Shown here one piece after another: positions 21,584-34,602 of a stretch of DNA of 64,000 nt. Under the pieces are notes generated by a model. That model saw only the letters and a list, made by a program, of their open reading frames with translations, was not told the DNA's origin and did no database searches. Every line of letters begins with the position of its first letter. The stretch's first letter is position 1. The stretch is taken from assembly GCF_033568475.1 (NCBI RefSeq), contig NC_133123.1, positions 136,608,242 through 136,672,241 on the forward strand. Direction: 5' to 3'. Source of the DNA: Henckelia pumila (Eukaryota; Streptophyta; Magnoliopsida; Lamiales; Gesneriaceae). The translations under genes were made by a program, and so were the position numbers.

Positions 21584-23202
21584 ATGAATTCGCGCAATCC
21601 ACTATTCTCTATTCTCGAATAAAAAAAACTGACTGGCGCAAACTATACGAAATGGTTCCGTAAGTTGAAGATTGTCTTGATCTCGGAGAAGATGTTCTAC
21701 GTGTTAGAAAAATCTCCTACGAAGGAAGCACCAGCTGATATAAGTCCGGAAGAGTTGGCCAAACTTGATAAATGATGGGACCATGATATCAAGGCCAAAT
21801 GCTATATGCAAGCTTCGATGTCTGATGAACTCCAGAGGCGATTTGAGGATACCGTGAATGCTGCTGACATTCACGTACAACTCAAGGAACTTTTTGGGGC
21901 TCAATCGAGAGCTGAAAGGTTCGCTACTGTAAAAGAGTTAATGACGTGTTGCATGCGTGAAGGGACTTCGGTCCGTGATCATGGGGTACGCGTGATTTGG
22001 CTCATTCAGAAGTTGGTAAAGCTTGAATTGGTATTGGAGAATGAACTCAATGTGGACTTATTACTTCTCTCTCTTCCTTCATCGTTTGACGGTTTTGTGG
22101 TGAATTTCAATATGAACAAGATAGAGGCCTCCCTTGAAGAGATGGTCAATATGCTTGTAACTTATAAAGCCACTTTAAAGAAGGATAAACCGGTTCTCTT
22201 GGTGGGCTCCTCTTCTTCTGCTAAGAAGGGGCCAAGTACAAAGGGTAAGAAACGTTCTGTCCCATCCAAGAAAACCGGACCCGAGAAGAAGAACAAGAAA
22301 AAGGCTTCAAACGTGGAAAAATCTAAGGATGTTTGCCATCACTGCAAGAAACACGATGATTGGAAACGTAACTGCAAGGAATATCTCGAGCAGTTGCGAA
22401 CTGCGAAGGATATGTTTTATATTGAAATAAATGTTTCACTTAATACTACTTCTTGGGTATTGGATACCGGATGTGGATCTCACATTTGCAATGATTTGCA
22501 GGTGATGACAAGAAGTCGCAAGCTTAGGATGGGTGAGACCCAGCTGAGGCTCGAAAATGGTTCTCGAGTTGAAGCAAAAGCTGTGGGAGACATTTGTTTA
22601 ATTTTGCAGAATGATTTTAAGTTATTTTTGAGAGATGTTTTATATGTGCCAGATTTGGTTAAAAACATTATTTCTATTTCTATGCTTGATAGAGATGGTT
22701 TTTCTTGCAATTTTGTGAATGGGATTTGCAATATTTACAAGAATGAATGTTTAATTGGATGTGGACAACTTGAAAACGATCTATATAACTTAAAATTAAA
22801 AGACGTTCCAATTAATTATGTTGATAAACCGGTAACAACAAATAAAAGAAAAATTGATAATCAAAACCCGGCAAACCTTTGGCATGCTAGGCTAGGTCAT
22901 GTTTTCTCAAGGAGGATGAACAAGCTAGTGGGAGAGGGCATGTTTGATATGTCTAATATTAACTCTCTACCTACTTGTGAGTCCTGCCTGAAAGGAAAAA
23001 TGACTAAATCTCCTTTCAAAGGAAAACCTGAGCATAGTCAAAATCTATTGGATTTGATCCATACAGATGTTTGCGGACCATTTAGTATTGGTACAAAATT
23101 TGGTCACACCTACTTCATTACCTTTACTGATGATTATTCTAGGTATGGGTATTTATTTGATGAAATATAAGTCTGAATCATTTGAAAAGTTCAAAGAATT
23201 CA
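21584..23202 (+). pseudogene. Copia-1 gag, protease and integrase start
   Basis: ATG at 21584 (MNSRNPLFSILE). Stops at 21620-21622 (CAA to TAA) and 21773-21775 (TGG to TGA) relative to Copia-2, then open to 23170. Gag of the UBN2 type; the zinc knuckle is damaged (Copia-2 CHYCKKPGHWKRNC, here CHHCKKHDDWKRNC, so the zinc-binding His is lost). Protease WVLDTGCGSH; GAG-pre-integrase ANLWHARLGH and CESCLKGKMTKS; integrase start IHTDVCGPF. Two bases are missing near 23153, shifting the frame shortly before Gypsy-E inserts at 23202. Confidence 0.9.
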
Positions 23203-24503
23203 TGTAGTGACCCTTACCCGGATCACCTACTAAACAGAACTTAGGCATGCAATTAACTTAATTAAACAGATATCAGAATAAAACTGCGGAAATCATAAAC
23301 ATTATACAATCCCAAGTAAAGGAATCTGTAATTTATCCCAATAATATACAACCAAATCGAATAGCTGTATAAACCCAAACAATAGTAATAAAACCTAGAC
23401 GAAACTCCAGCTGGCCAACCACTGACTAGCCCCTCCTGGATCCACCCTCCTCGTCCAATCGCAAACCTGCCCCATGGAATAGGGTGTCCAGAAACACAGA
23501 GTACGAGACGTGAGCATAAAACGCTCAGTACGAGAGTATGAGTATACATGCATGCAAAGTGAACTCCCTATAGACTCGAGGTCAAGGATCAGATAACAGA
23601 GACAGACCGGGCCCTGGTATGTAGCACGCTGTGCCGTCGCTTCATGAGGTGGCTCCCATACCGAGATAACCGTGGATACGCCGGACCCAAATCGATGGAA
23701 GTCCATCCACTAACAGGATAGGGTACAACCCTACTAACAGACATCTCGAAAGAGATACAACAAGATGCAAATGAATGCAGCATAATATCATGGCATATAA
23801 ATCATGCAGTCACATAATACATGCATACTCAGTCAGGATATCTCGAACAGTACTTCTGTACCTCAAAACAGTGCAAGCTCTACCAACTCTAGGTCCACGC
23901 CTATAGTCTGCTCTACACTGCCAAATGATACTACTATCATTATAGTGCTCTAAAAGCCTTAACTAAGCTATTGCATACTCCTAAATATTTATAGGAAGCA
24001 AAAGCTATACCTTCGTCCGTCGTTAGCCCTTTGATGTCGATGCCTCCAGAACTTGGGCACAACTCCGCTACGACTACCGAACGCCTCGACGACCGTCGGA
24101 TCAAGCCTAGGAAGGCTAGAACAACTCGAATAGACTAGAAAGGAGAGGGAAACACTCGGAATTGGCAATTGGAAATGAAGCCTCGGCCCTCTATTTATAG
24201 ACAACGATCGGAACGTCCGAACCTCGATCGGAACGTCCGATCCTGCCATCGGAGCTTCCGAAGATCCTGATCTGCCACGTGTCAAAATGTCACTTGTTGA
24301 CTTCGGATAGGGGTGATCGGAGCTTCCGATCCTGATCGGAGCTTCCGATCCTGATCGGAGCTTCCGATCTAACCACACGTCATGGATGACGTAATATCAT
24401 CGGTGTCTCCGATTTCTCATCGGAGCTTCCGATCCGTCCGATACCCAATTTATTTAATTAGCATTAATCCTTTAATTACTCAATTAGGGTACGGGCTACT
24501 ACA
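23203..24503 (-). repeat. 3' LTR of Gypsy-E
   Basis: Plus-view termini TGTAGTGACCC and GGGCTACTACA. The ATCGGA-N3-TCCGAT array lies at 24205-24435 and the minus-strand TATA near 24191-24200. The minus ORFs at 23262-24378 are LTR read-through shared by all family LTRs. Confidence 0.93.
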
Positions 24504-24636
24504 TTCTCCCCCACTTAAGATATTTCGTCCTCGAAATCAGATCTTAAGTACTGAATGTAATACAGAAATCAGAAACATTCTTTATTTAAATCAAACATTT
24601 ACAGAGTTTGCAACTGAATACAACTTAAGAATGAAA

Positions 24637-26487
24637 TCAAAACAACTCAGGATGGTCTTCACGCATCCTGTCCTCAAGCTCCCAAGTAGCTTCCTCAGTG
24701 CCTCGGCGCTGCAAATGAACTAAAACCAAAGGAATGACTTTGTTCCGTAAAACCTTATCCTTATAATCCAGGATACGAATAGGTTTCTCAACATATGTCA
24801 AATCCTTGTTCACCTGAACCTCAGACCGCTGCAGAATATGAGATTCATCCGCCACATACCGTCGCAACAGAGATACATGGAACACGTCGTGAATACTAGA
24901 TAGATGTGGTGGCAAAGCTAGTCGATAAGCCAAATCGTCAATGCTCTCCAAGATCTCAAACGGATCGATAAACTTGGGAGACAACTTGCCCTTAAGGCCA
25001 AATCTGAGAATCTTGCGAAAATGTGACACTCTCAGAAACACTTTCTCCCCGACATCGAACTGCAAAGGCCTACGCTTGATATTAGCATAGCTGGCCTGAC
25101 GATCCTGTGCAGTCTTAATCCGTTTCTTGATCTGATCAACAATGTCTACCGCTTGCTGGATAAATTCCGGTCCCTCAGCATGTCTCTCCCCCACTTCTTC
25201 CCAGAAGAGTGGAGTACGACAACGTCGCCCGTACAACGCCTCAAAAGGTGCCATCCCAATACTAGTATGGTAGCTGTTGTTGTACGCGAACTCGATCAAT
25301 GGCAAATGATCCTGCCAGGCTGAACCAAAATCCATGACGCACGCTCTAAGCATATCCTCCAAAGTACGGATAGTGCGCTCTGACTGACCATCAGTCTCCG
25401 AATGATAGGCAGTACTCAAACTGAGAGTAGTACCCATCGCACGCTGAACACTCCCCCAGAATCTAGAAGTAAACCTGGGGTCCCGATCGCTGACAATGCT
25501 CACAGGCACTCCATGAAGTCGAACGATCTCCTGAATGTACAACCGAGCCATACGATCCACATTGTACTCCCGGCTATAGGCAATGAAATGCGCTGACTTG
25601 GTGAGTCGATCCACCACAACCCAGATAGCATCACAGTTCCTCGGGGATAACGGCAAATGGGTCACAAAGTCCATTGTGATAAACTCCTATTTCCATTCAG
25701 GAATAGGCAGACTGTGAAGCAATCCTCCAGGTCTTCGGTGTTCTGCCTTGACCTGTTGACACACCAAACATCTCGAAACAAACTGATAAACACTGCGTTT
25801 CATTCCTTTCCACCAGAAACGAGTACGTAGATCCTTGTAAATCTTGTTGCTCCCAGGATGAATACTCAACTTAGTGCGATGTGCCTGAGACAAAATCTCC
25901 TCTCGCAACTCTTCATCCTGCGGAATCACAAGCCTACCAGACAAACACAGAAAACCATCTGACTGATAATGAAATCCAGACGAGCTACCCTCGTTAGCTA
26001 GACGAGCTAAACACTGGGTCTTCAAATCAGTCATCTGAGCATCTCGGATCCGCGAATACAAAGCTGGCTCAGATAATATCGCAAACATCTGGATACTCTA
26101 CATACCTTTCTTATGCTTGAAGGTATAACCTGAAGTACAACAGTCACGGATCGCACTAGACATCGAACAAGTCTGAAGTGCGGATAGCCGCACCTTGCGA
26201 CTCAAGGCATCAGCGGTGAGATTAGCAGCTCCCGGATGGTACTTAATCTCGCAATCATAGTCCTTAAGCAAGTCTATCTAACGTCTCTGCCTCATGTTCA
26301 ACTCCGCCTGAGTGAACAAATATTTGAGACTCTTATGGTCGGTGAAGATTTCAAATTTCTCGCCATACAGATAATGACGCCAGATCTTCAAAGCGAACAC
26401 AATGGCTGCTAATTCCAAATCGTGGATTGGATAGTTGTCCTCGTGAAGTTTCACCTATCTAGAAGCGTATGCGATCACATGCCCATT
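24637..26487 (-). pseudogene. Gypsy-E RNase H end and integrase, four nonsense codons
   Basis: In frame with the upstream Gag-RT frame. TAG codons at 26455-26457 and 26098-26100 replace CAG of Gypsy-C; those at 26278-26280 and 25687-25689 replace TGG. Integrase HHCC lies around 25730-25905 (HRTKLSIHPGSNK, CLVCQQ). The DDE core and chromodomain-like tail (GTEEATWELED) lie in the open stretch 24637-25674. The length and domain order match Gypsy-C, so without the stops it would be intact. Confidence 0.92.
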
Positions 26488-29052
26488 CTAAGTCAGGACA
26501 CAACCTAACCCCTGAAGAGAAGCATCTGTGTAAATCACATACCCTCCAGATCCTGACGGTAATGCCAACACCGGCGCAGAAGTCAACCGTCGTCGAAGCT
26601 CACAGAAATTATCCTCACACTCGGAGGACCACTCGAAATCCACACCCTTGTGGGTAAGTTGCGTCAACGGTCGAGCTAACTGAGAGAAGTTCAGAATGAA
26701 GCAACGATAATACCCTGCTAGACCCAGAAAACTACGGATCTCAGCTACTGTCGTCGGACGCGACCAATTAAGTACCGCTTCAATATTGCTTGGATCAACA
26801 GAAATCCCCTCCCTGGATATGATATGGCCAAGAAAGACCACTCTATCCATCCAGAACTCACACTTGCTCAGCTTGGCGTACAACTGCTCATCCCGAAGAG
26901 TCTGCAGTACCAACCGCAAGTGAGAAACATGCTCTTCCGTATTACGTGAATACACCAAGATGTCGTCAATGAAGACCATGGCAAACTTGTCCAAATACTC
27001 CCTGAAGACACGGTTCATCAGATCCATGAATATAGCCGGCGCATTAGTCAAACCAAATGGCATCACTAGAAACTCGTAATGCCCATAGCGAGTACGGAAT
27101 GCAGTCTTGGCTACGTCCTGATCACGGACTCTCAACTGATGATACCCAGATCTCAAGTCAATCTTGGAGTAAACTGACGTGCCCTGCAGCTGATCAAACA
27201 AGTCATCAATACGAGGCAACGGATACTTGTTCTTCACAGTGACTCGATTCAGCTGCCGATAGTCAATGCACAGCCGCATCGACCCATCCTTCTTCTTCAC
27301 GAAGAGAACAGGAGCTCCCCAAGGAGATACACTAGGACGAATGTACCCCTTGTCCAAAAGATCATGTAGCTGATTCTTTAATTCACGCATCTCTGATGGA
27401 GCTAGACGATACGGTGCTCTAGAAATAGGTGAAGTACCCGGCATCAACTCTATGCCAAACTCGACTTCCCTAACAGGAGAAAAACCCGGAATCTCATCAG
27501 GAAATACATCTGGAAATTCATCCACAACAGGAATGCTCTCTATCCCAATGTTCTCAGCAGACAAATCAACTGCATAGATAAGGTAGCCTTCCCCACCAGA
27601 CTCTAGAGCTCGACAGGCTCTCAAAGCTGATACCAAAGGCATCGGGGGTCGCGCTCCCTCTCCATAGAAAAACCAGCTCTCACTCCCCTCTGGATGAAAG
27701 CGTACTAATCTCTGATAGCAGTCCACTGAAGCTCGATAGGTAGTCAACATATCTATTCCCAGAATGCAATCAAAGTCGTCCATCGCCAGGACCATGAGAT
27801 TCGCTAACAGAATGTTCCCTTCGAACTCTAAAGGGCAACCCATCACTAGACGCTTAGCCAAAGCAGATTGGCCCGTCGGAGTAGAAACAGATATCACTAC
27901 GTCTAGTGCAATGCATGGTAACTTATGTCTCTTAACAAAACGTGCAGAAATGAAGGAATGAGATGCACCAGTGTCAATAAGTATAAGAGCAGGTATACCA
28001 TAAAGCAGAAATGTACCTGCGATGACTTTCTCATTTTCCTCCACTGCCTGATCATGTCTCAGGGCAAACACCTGGCCAGAAGCTCGTGGCCTCAAATGAT
28101 TACTCCCAGCAGACTGTCCCTGCGACCTTTGCTGTACGGTGGCCTGAGAACCAAATCCTAAACCAGATCCAGAACCGCCTCCCCCAGATAGTGGACAATC
28201 TCTTCGGATATGACCAGTCTCTCCACAACGGAAACAAGCTCCAGAAGCTCTACGGCACTTGTCGGATGGATGGTTCTTCTCACAGTGATCACACTTGTCC
28301 TTCTTACCGAAATGGACAACACCTCCAGAACCAGAGAAAGAAGTAGATCCAGACTTCTTGAAAGATTGGGCACGGGGACCCAAATAACTAGCAGGCCTCG
28401 ACTGAGGGAAAGACCTGTTCCGCCGAATGCTGTCCTCCGCCTGATGACAACGGCTCACCAAACCCTCGTAGGACATGTCGTCACCAACCGCCACACGTTC
28501 ATGGATCTCAGGGTTAAGGCCCTGAAGGAACAGATTATACTTCATCTCTGAGCTATCAGCAATCTCGGGGCAATAGGATAGCAGATCAAAGAACTTCTGC
28601 TGATATTCATCGATAGACATGGCTCCCTGTCGCAAACTAAGAAGCTCGCCTGCCTTCGACTGACGGAGTGCAGGAGGAAAGTACCGCTTCTGGAAAGCTG
28701 TGCGGAACTCGGCCCAGGTGGCCACTCCTCTCGCCGCAATAAAGGGTGCAGAAGTAAACCTCCACCACCTACGGGCTTTCCCATCCAGAAGATAGCCAAG
28801 GGTCTCCATCTTCTGCTCCTCGGTGCAGTGGAAAGTCTGAAAAGTCGTCTCCATGCGGTCTAACCAGTTCTCCGCATCCTCCGAAGACTCACCTCCAACT
28901 AAGGGCTTAGGACCCATAGCTAAGAATCGACGCACAGTAAAACGCTCGTCGTCATGATGACGATGACGCCGTTCTCGACGAGGCTCCCGGTCGGCATCAC
29001 CCCAACGCCCACCAATACTGCCATGAGAACTCCGGTCGTCACGATTTGTCAT
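26488..29052 (-). pseudogene. Gypsy-E Gag, protease, RT and RNase H
   Basis: An 854-codon open frame from ATG 29052 ([15 protein letters not shown]). Gag core, two zinc knuckles (the first reads [13 protein letters not shown], the second [14 protein letters not shown]), protease DTGASHSF, and RT with FIDDILVY. RNase H begins at YTDASLQG and is cut by TAG at 26488-26490. It is the best-preserved gag-pol frame of this family in the window and serves as the reference for the breaks in Gypsy-B and Gypsy-C. Confidence 0.93.
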
Positions 29053-29101
29053 CTACAAAAATACCTCATGATGAGACTAAATCCCAAAAATTCTTTTGCA
29101 T

Positions 29102-29113
29102 GCTCTGATACCA
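29102..29113 (-). other. Primer-binding site of Gypsy-E
   Basis: TGGTATCAGAGC on the minus strand, four bases from the LTR end at 29118. Confidence 0.9.
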
Positions 29114-29117
29114 TAAA

Positions 29118-30440
29118 TGTAGTGACCCTTACCCGGATCACCTACTAAACAAAACTTAAGCATGCAATTAACTTAATTAAACAGATATCAGAATAAAACT
29201 GCGGAAACCATAAACATTATACAATCCCAAGTAAAGGAATCTGTAATTTATCCCAATAATATACAACCAAATCGAATAGCTGTATAAACCCAAACAATAG
29301 TAATAAAACCTAGACGAAGCTCCAGCTGGCCAACCACTGACTAGCCCCTCCTGGATCCACCCTCCTCGTCCAATCGCAAACCTGCCCCATGGAATAGGGT
29401 GTCCAGAAATACAGAGTACGAGACGTGAGCATAAAACGCTCAGTACGAGAGTATGAGTATACATGCATGCAAAGTGAACTCCCTATAGACTCGAGGTCAA
29501 GGATCAGATAACAGAGACAGGCCGGGCCCTGGTATGTAGCACGCTGTGCCGTCGCTTCAGGAGGTGGCTCCCATACCGAGATAACCGTGGATACGCCGGA
29601 CCCAAATCGATGGAAGTCCATCCACTAACAGGATAGGGTACAACCCTACTAACAGACATCTCGAAAGAGATACAGCAAGATGCAAATGAATGCAGCATAA
29701 TATCATGGCATATAAATCATGCAGTCACATAATACATGCATACTCAGTCAGGATATCTAGAACAGTACTTCCGTACCTCAAAACAGTGCAAGCTCTACCA
29801 ACTCTAGGTCCACGCCTATAGTCTTCTCTACACTGCCAAATGATACTACTATCATTATAGTGCTCTAAAAGCCTTAACTAAGCTATTGCATACTCCTAAA
29901 TATTTATAGGAAGCAAAAGCTATACCTTCGTCCGTCGTTAGCCCTTTGATGTCGATGCCTCCAGAACTTGGGCACAACTCCGCTACGACTATCGAACGCC
30001 TCGACGACCGCCGGGTCAAGCCTAGGAAGGCTAGAACAACTCGAATAGACTAGAAAGGAGAGGGAAACACTCGGAATTGGCAATTGGAAATGAAGCCTTG
30101 GCCCTCTATTTATAGACAATGATCGGAACTTCCGATCCTCGATCGGAACGTCCGAACCTTGATCGGAACGTCCGATCCTGCCATCGGAGCTTCCGAAGAT
30201 CCTGATCTGCCACGTGTCAAAATATCACTTGTTGACTTTGGATAGGGGTGATCGGAGCTTCCGATCCTGATCGGAGCTTCCGATCTAACCACACGTCATG
30301 GATGACGTAATATCATCGGTGTCTCCGATCGCTCATCGGAGCTTCCGATCGTGCCTTCGGAGCTTCCGATCCGTCCGATACCCAATTTATTTAATTAGCA
30401 TTAATCCTTTAATTACTCAATTAGGGTACGGGCTACTACA
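29118..30440 (-). repeat. 5' LTR of Gypsy-E
   Basis: 1,323 bp. TATA on the minus strand near 30105-30114; inverted-repeat array 30120-30380. Array units differ in number and order from the left LTR: an extra upstream unit near 30121 and another near 30350, one fewer near 30250. The two copies were identical at insertion. Confidence 0.93.
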
Positions 30441-30445
30441 ATTCA

Positions 30446-32739
30446 AGGCTGAAGTAGAAAACAAACTAGGTAAGAGTATTAAAGCACTTCGATCAGATCG
30501 AGGTGGAGAATACTTAAGTACCGAGTTCTTGGATTATCTAAAAGAGAATGGGATTCTCTCTCAGTGGACACCTCCTATGACACCTCAGCTGAATGGTGTT
30601 TTGGAGCGTCGCAATCGAACCTTGTTGGACATGGTTCGATCTATGATGAACTTCACTGAGCTCTCACCTTCGTTTTGGGGCTATGCTCTTGAAACAGCGT
30701 TATTGTTGTTGAACAATGTCCACACTAAAGCAGTGGACAAAACACCATACGAGTTATGGAATGGCAAAGCTCCTAAGTACTCGTACTTGAGAATTTGGGG
30801 ATGTCCTGCTTACGTGAAGCAGACAGTGGGAGATAAGTTGGATAGTCGATCCACCTTATGTTATTTTGTAGGGTATCCGAAGAATTCAATCGGATATTAT
30901 TTCTATCATCCTACTGAAACAAAAGTGTTTGTTTCAAGTAATGCCACCTTCTTGGAGAAGGAGTTCTTATTGGATAAGAAAGGCAAGATGATGGAACTCG
31001 AAGAAATTCGGGAAGAACCCGAGATACAAAATAACGATCCTATACCTCAAGAATCATCACAAGACACGCCTATTACTAGAAGATCCGAGAGGACTTCTAG
31101 GCCTCCTATTAGATATGGTCTTCTTCTTGAAGGGGATCAAAGTGAACCCGACATTGGATGTGATCCGAGAAACTTCAAGGAAGCAATTTCTAATGCTGAT
31201 TCGAACTTATGGCTTGAATCTATGCAGTCGGAAATAGACTCGATGCATGCAAACCAAGTTTGGTCTTTATTAGATCCTCCCGATGGAATAGTTCCAATAG
31301 GGTGTAAATGGATCTACAAGAGAAAGCTTGGGCCTGATGGTAAGGTACTGACCTACAAGGCACGATTGGTTGCAAAAGGTTACACTCAAAGACAAGGTGT
31401 TGACTATGATGAAACTTTTTCACCAGTCGCAATGTTCAAGTCCATAAGAATCCTTATTGCCATTGCTGCATGGTATGACTATGAGATATGGCAAATGGAT
31501 GTGAAGACTGCATTCCTTAATGGAAACATTAAGGAAGAGATCTATATGATGCAGCCCGAGGGATTCACATCCATGGGAAGCGAGCATAAGGTATGTAAGC
31601 TTCAGAGATCAATCTATAGTCTCAAACAGGCATCAAGAAGTTGGAACCAGAAATTTGATGAAACAATAAAGGACTTTGATTTCATCAAGAACCCGGAGGA
31701 ACCGTACGTGTACAAGAAAGTAGTTAAGGATGCTGTGACATTCTTAGTACTTTATGTTGATGACATCTTACTCATTGGGAATGATATAGGGATGTTGCAG
31801 TTAACAAAGATATGGTTGTCAGGTAGATCCTCGATGAAGGATTTGGGTGAGGCGTCCTATATTCTAGGGATACAGATCTATAGAGATAGATCTAAGAGAA
31901 TGATAGGACTTACTCAAGCTACCTACATCGACACTATATTGAAAATGTTTTCAATGGATGAGTCTAAGAGAGGACATCTACCTATGTGTCATGGAGTCTC
32001 TCTATCCAAGTCTATGTGTCCCAAGACTGACGAAGAGATAGAGAAAATGACACACATACCATATGCGTCAGCCATAGAGAGTATCATGTATGGGATGATA
32101 TCTACCAGACCAGATGTGGCATTTGCTCTGAGTGTCACGAGCAGATATCAAGTCAATCCCGGTCAAATGCATTGTAAAGCCGTGAAGGATATTCTTAAGT
32201 ACTTGAGAAGAACTAAGAATTTATTCATGGTTTATGGAGGAAGAGATCTGAAATTGGAAGGCTATACCGACTCTAGCTTCCAAAGTGACGTGGATGACTC
32301 GAAGTCAACCTCTGAATTTGTGTTCATGCTCAATGGCGGTGCTGTCTCTTGGAAGAGTTCCAAGCAGGACACCACATCGGATTCCACCACTGAGGCAGAA
32401 TACATTGCGGCATCAGCTGCTGCTAAAGAGGCCGTTTGGATGAGGAATTTCGTCCAAGAGTTGGGCGTTATTCCTGAAGCTGTTGGTCCAGTCCCGGTGT
32501 ACTGTGACAACACGGGTGCCGTTGCTCAGGCAAAGGAACCAAGGTCTCATCAAAGATCCAAACACGTACTGAGGAAATACCACATCATCCGGGAGATCGT
32601 GGAAAGAGGAGACATCATTGTCGAGAGAGTGGCCTCTGCAGACAATATCGCTGATCCACTTACTAAGCCCTTGCCAGGACCATTATTTGACAAATATCGC
32701 GAAGCAATGGGACTACGTAGTATGACTAGTTGGCTTTAG
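30446..32739 (+). CDS. Copia-1 integrase end, RT and RNase H
   Basis: An open 765-codon stretch to TAG at 32737-32739. It is translated here only as part of a frame that starts in the Gypsy-E LTR (ATG 30298), so that N-terminus is an artefact. Integrase core with SDRGGEY and the GVLERRNRTL block (D and E of DDE), then the Copia core domain. RT has DETFSPVAMFKS, QMDVKTAFLNG and the active site YVDDILL. RNase H has TEAEYIA and CDNTGAV, ending in ADNIADPLTKPL. Order INT before RT is diagnostic of Ty1/Copia. Cut off from gag-PR by Gypsy-E and an upstream frameshift. Confidence 0.9.
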
Positions 32740-32753
32740 GGCAAGTGGAAGAT
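32739..32753 (+). other. Polypurine tract of Copia-1
   Basis: GGGCAAGTGGAAGAT lies immediately before the 3' LTR and just after the pol stop. Copia-2 has GGGCAAGTGGGAGAT at the equivalent place. Confidence 0.75.
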
Positions 32754-34597
32754 TGAAAGAGTTGATGCCCCGTTAGCCAACTTGTGGCTAAGGGCTTTGA
32801 GAGTCTCTTTTTGTAAACAATTTTTGTTTAATATAATATACGTTCTTTAAATGGCGTTCACTTTATCTTATTATTATATAATGATATACTATTGCTATTT
32901 TGATAAAGACCTTGAATATACTAAAGTAAGATGAGATAGTGAATATAGAGAGATCACTGTCATGAAACACATCTTATGTTCACTGTATATTCTAAACAGT
33001 TCCTAGTCAATTGAGCCGTCCACAAATAAGGATAAGGATCGCTCGAGATTGAGACTAGCATTTGCGATGCCGAGTATCATGTTTCATTGGTATGGAACAT
33101 AAAGATGTTCGAAGCATGCAAATGAATATTCATATGATGAATGATCGAACTACCCTATTCGAACTTTTCAAGTGGTTATCACTTATCGAGTGGATATAGT
33201 CCGTAGTTTTGGTTGTACACCATTAGTCCTTATTACTTGAAACATCATTGAGACTCTATATGCTAGTACTGTGCTTTGACTCGTTTACCGACTCTATTAG
33301 GGTCATCAAGTGTTGGGATTGGGTACAGTTACGACACATATAGGAGTCGATGCTTTGTTGTCAAGGATTCACCGCACACTTGCGAGTGTGGATATCCTAT
33401 GTAATTTGAGGAGATATTAGTGTGACGAATCTCTGGCCAGAGTACATGATGTGTTTTAGGTTACTTGGTTTCCTAGTAGCACATGCGATGTCACTATTTG
33501 ATCTTCAAGATGCATTGCATAGTTATCGAATCTCGAACTACTCTCGATGTACCAATGGTTGTTGATTCGATCGGGATATATGGATGAAGGGACCGTACTG
33601 TATGCTAACCAAAATCTACTGGTTCTTGCAGGCACTATCAGTGATACCTAGGGAATCATGGGACGATGTTGCTAGACGCTCTTACCATGATTCTATGGGC
33701 AAGTCGGAAATTATTGTTTCGAGTCACAAGGAGTTGTGAACCCATGGCTAGCTGTATCCTTGAACCATTGAGGGTCACACAAGTAATGGATTTCTAATCC
33801 CCGTTGAGATAATTAAATTTAAAGAGTTAAATTTAGTGGATAAAGAAGTAGGACTTCTTATTTAAAAGTAGAGGGAGTAAGATTTCCTAAAATGACATAT
33901 TGATAGACATTTTTGGAAACCACTGAATTCGGATTCAGAAAATTTGTCTTGACTTTAAAAGATGCAGAAATGGTTTCTGTGAACATTGATTAAATTGGTT
34001 TATCAATCTGAGTCACGATGAATTTTATATTAATTTCTGAACATGCGGGCTTTGCTTGTCAGGCTTGAACTTATGACTAATGGGCCCTAAGCTGTTAGCA
34101 GCCCATATTATAAATAAGTTATTGCAGTAAAAAAATTGACACAATCACAGGCATAATTTTCGAAAACCTAGAGCCTCCTCTCTTAGGGTTTTCGGCCGCC
34201 CCTCTCCCCTACTGTGTTCGAAAATTCAGTCTGCAAATTTCTGAATTTGCAGTCTGATTTAACAGATCAAATCTGTTATTTCTCTTCGTAGAAACTTATG
34301 ATAGACTTTCTAGTGCAGTCTATCAGAGGGATTAAACTTCTGTTCGTGGACCTAATTGAAGAAACGTTCGTTCATCAGTTCCTGGGATATACAACAAGAG
34401 CAGTTTAATCTGTTGGTGTACATAATCTCGTTTTGAGATTTTAAGGTAAAATTTACATTGTTTAAATTTTATGTTATCAATTTTAATCGTAGGAATTTGA
34501 TACCCATGATATGGAATTGTTCCATATAAAATTTTAAAACTTCCGCTGCAACGGGTATCACTTTCTTTTCGATCCGGAGAACGACCGTGTTCCAACA
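32754..34597 (+). repeat. 3' LTR of Copia-1
   Basis: 1,844 bp, same termini as the 5' LTR; followed by TSD AGAAC (34598-34602). More diverged from its partner than either Copia-2 LTR pair member is. Confidence 0.92.
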
Positions 34598-34602
34598 AGA
34601 AC

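Larger units (their letters stand above)
23203..30440 (-). mobile_element. Gypsy-E, full-length Tekay-like element inside Copia-1
   Basis: 7,238-bp minus-strand element of the Gypsy-B/C family, flanked by perfect TSD ATTCA (23198-23202 and 30441-30445). LTRs are 1,323 bp (5', right) and 1,301 bp (3', left); about 16-17 substitutions by eye plus array length changes. gag-pol is one continuous reading frame from 29052 to 24637 with no frameshift but five TAG stops, all in pol. Confidence 0.95.
17987..34597 (+). mobile_element. Copia-1, Ty1/Copia element split by Gypsy-E
   Basis: Full-length Ty1/Copia element: 5' LTR 17987-19831, PBS, long leader, gag-PR-INT-RT-RH, PPT and 3' LTR 32754-34597. 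It is flanked by AGAAC at 17982-17986 and 34598-34602. It is inserted in the LTR of Gypsy-B and interrupted at 23202/30441 by Gypsy-E (TSD ATTCA). Without Gypsy-E it is about 9.4 kb. Its LTRs differ from each other much more than those of Copia-2 (about 14 differences in the first 400 bp by eye), so it is an older copy of the same family. Confidence 0.95.

Noticed and set aside
30298..30445. Apparent N-terminal extension of the Copia-1 pol frame
   Set aside because: It is Gypsy-E LTR sequence that happens to be open into the Copia frame. The TSD ATTCA marks the border, so it is not a fusion protein.
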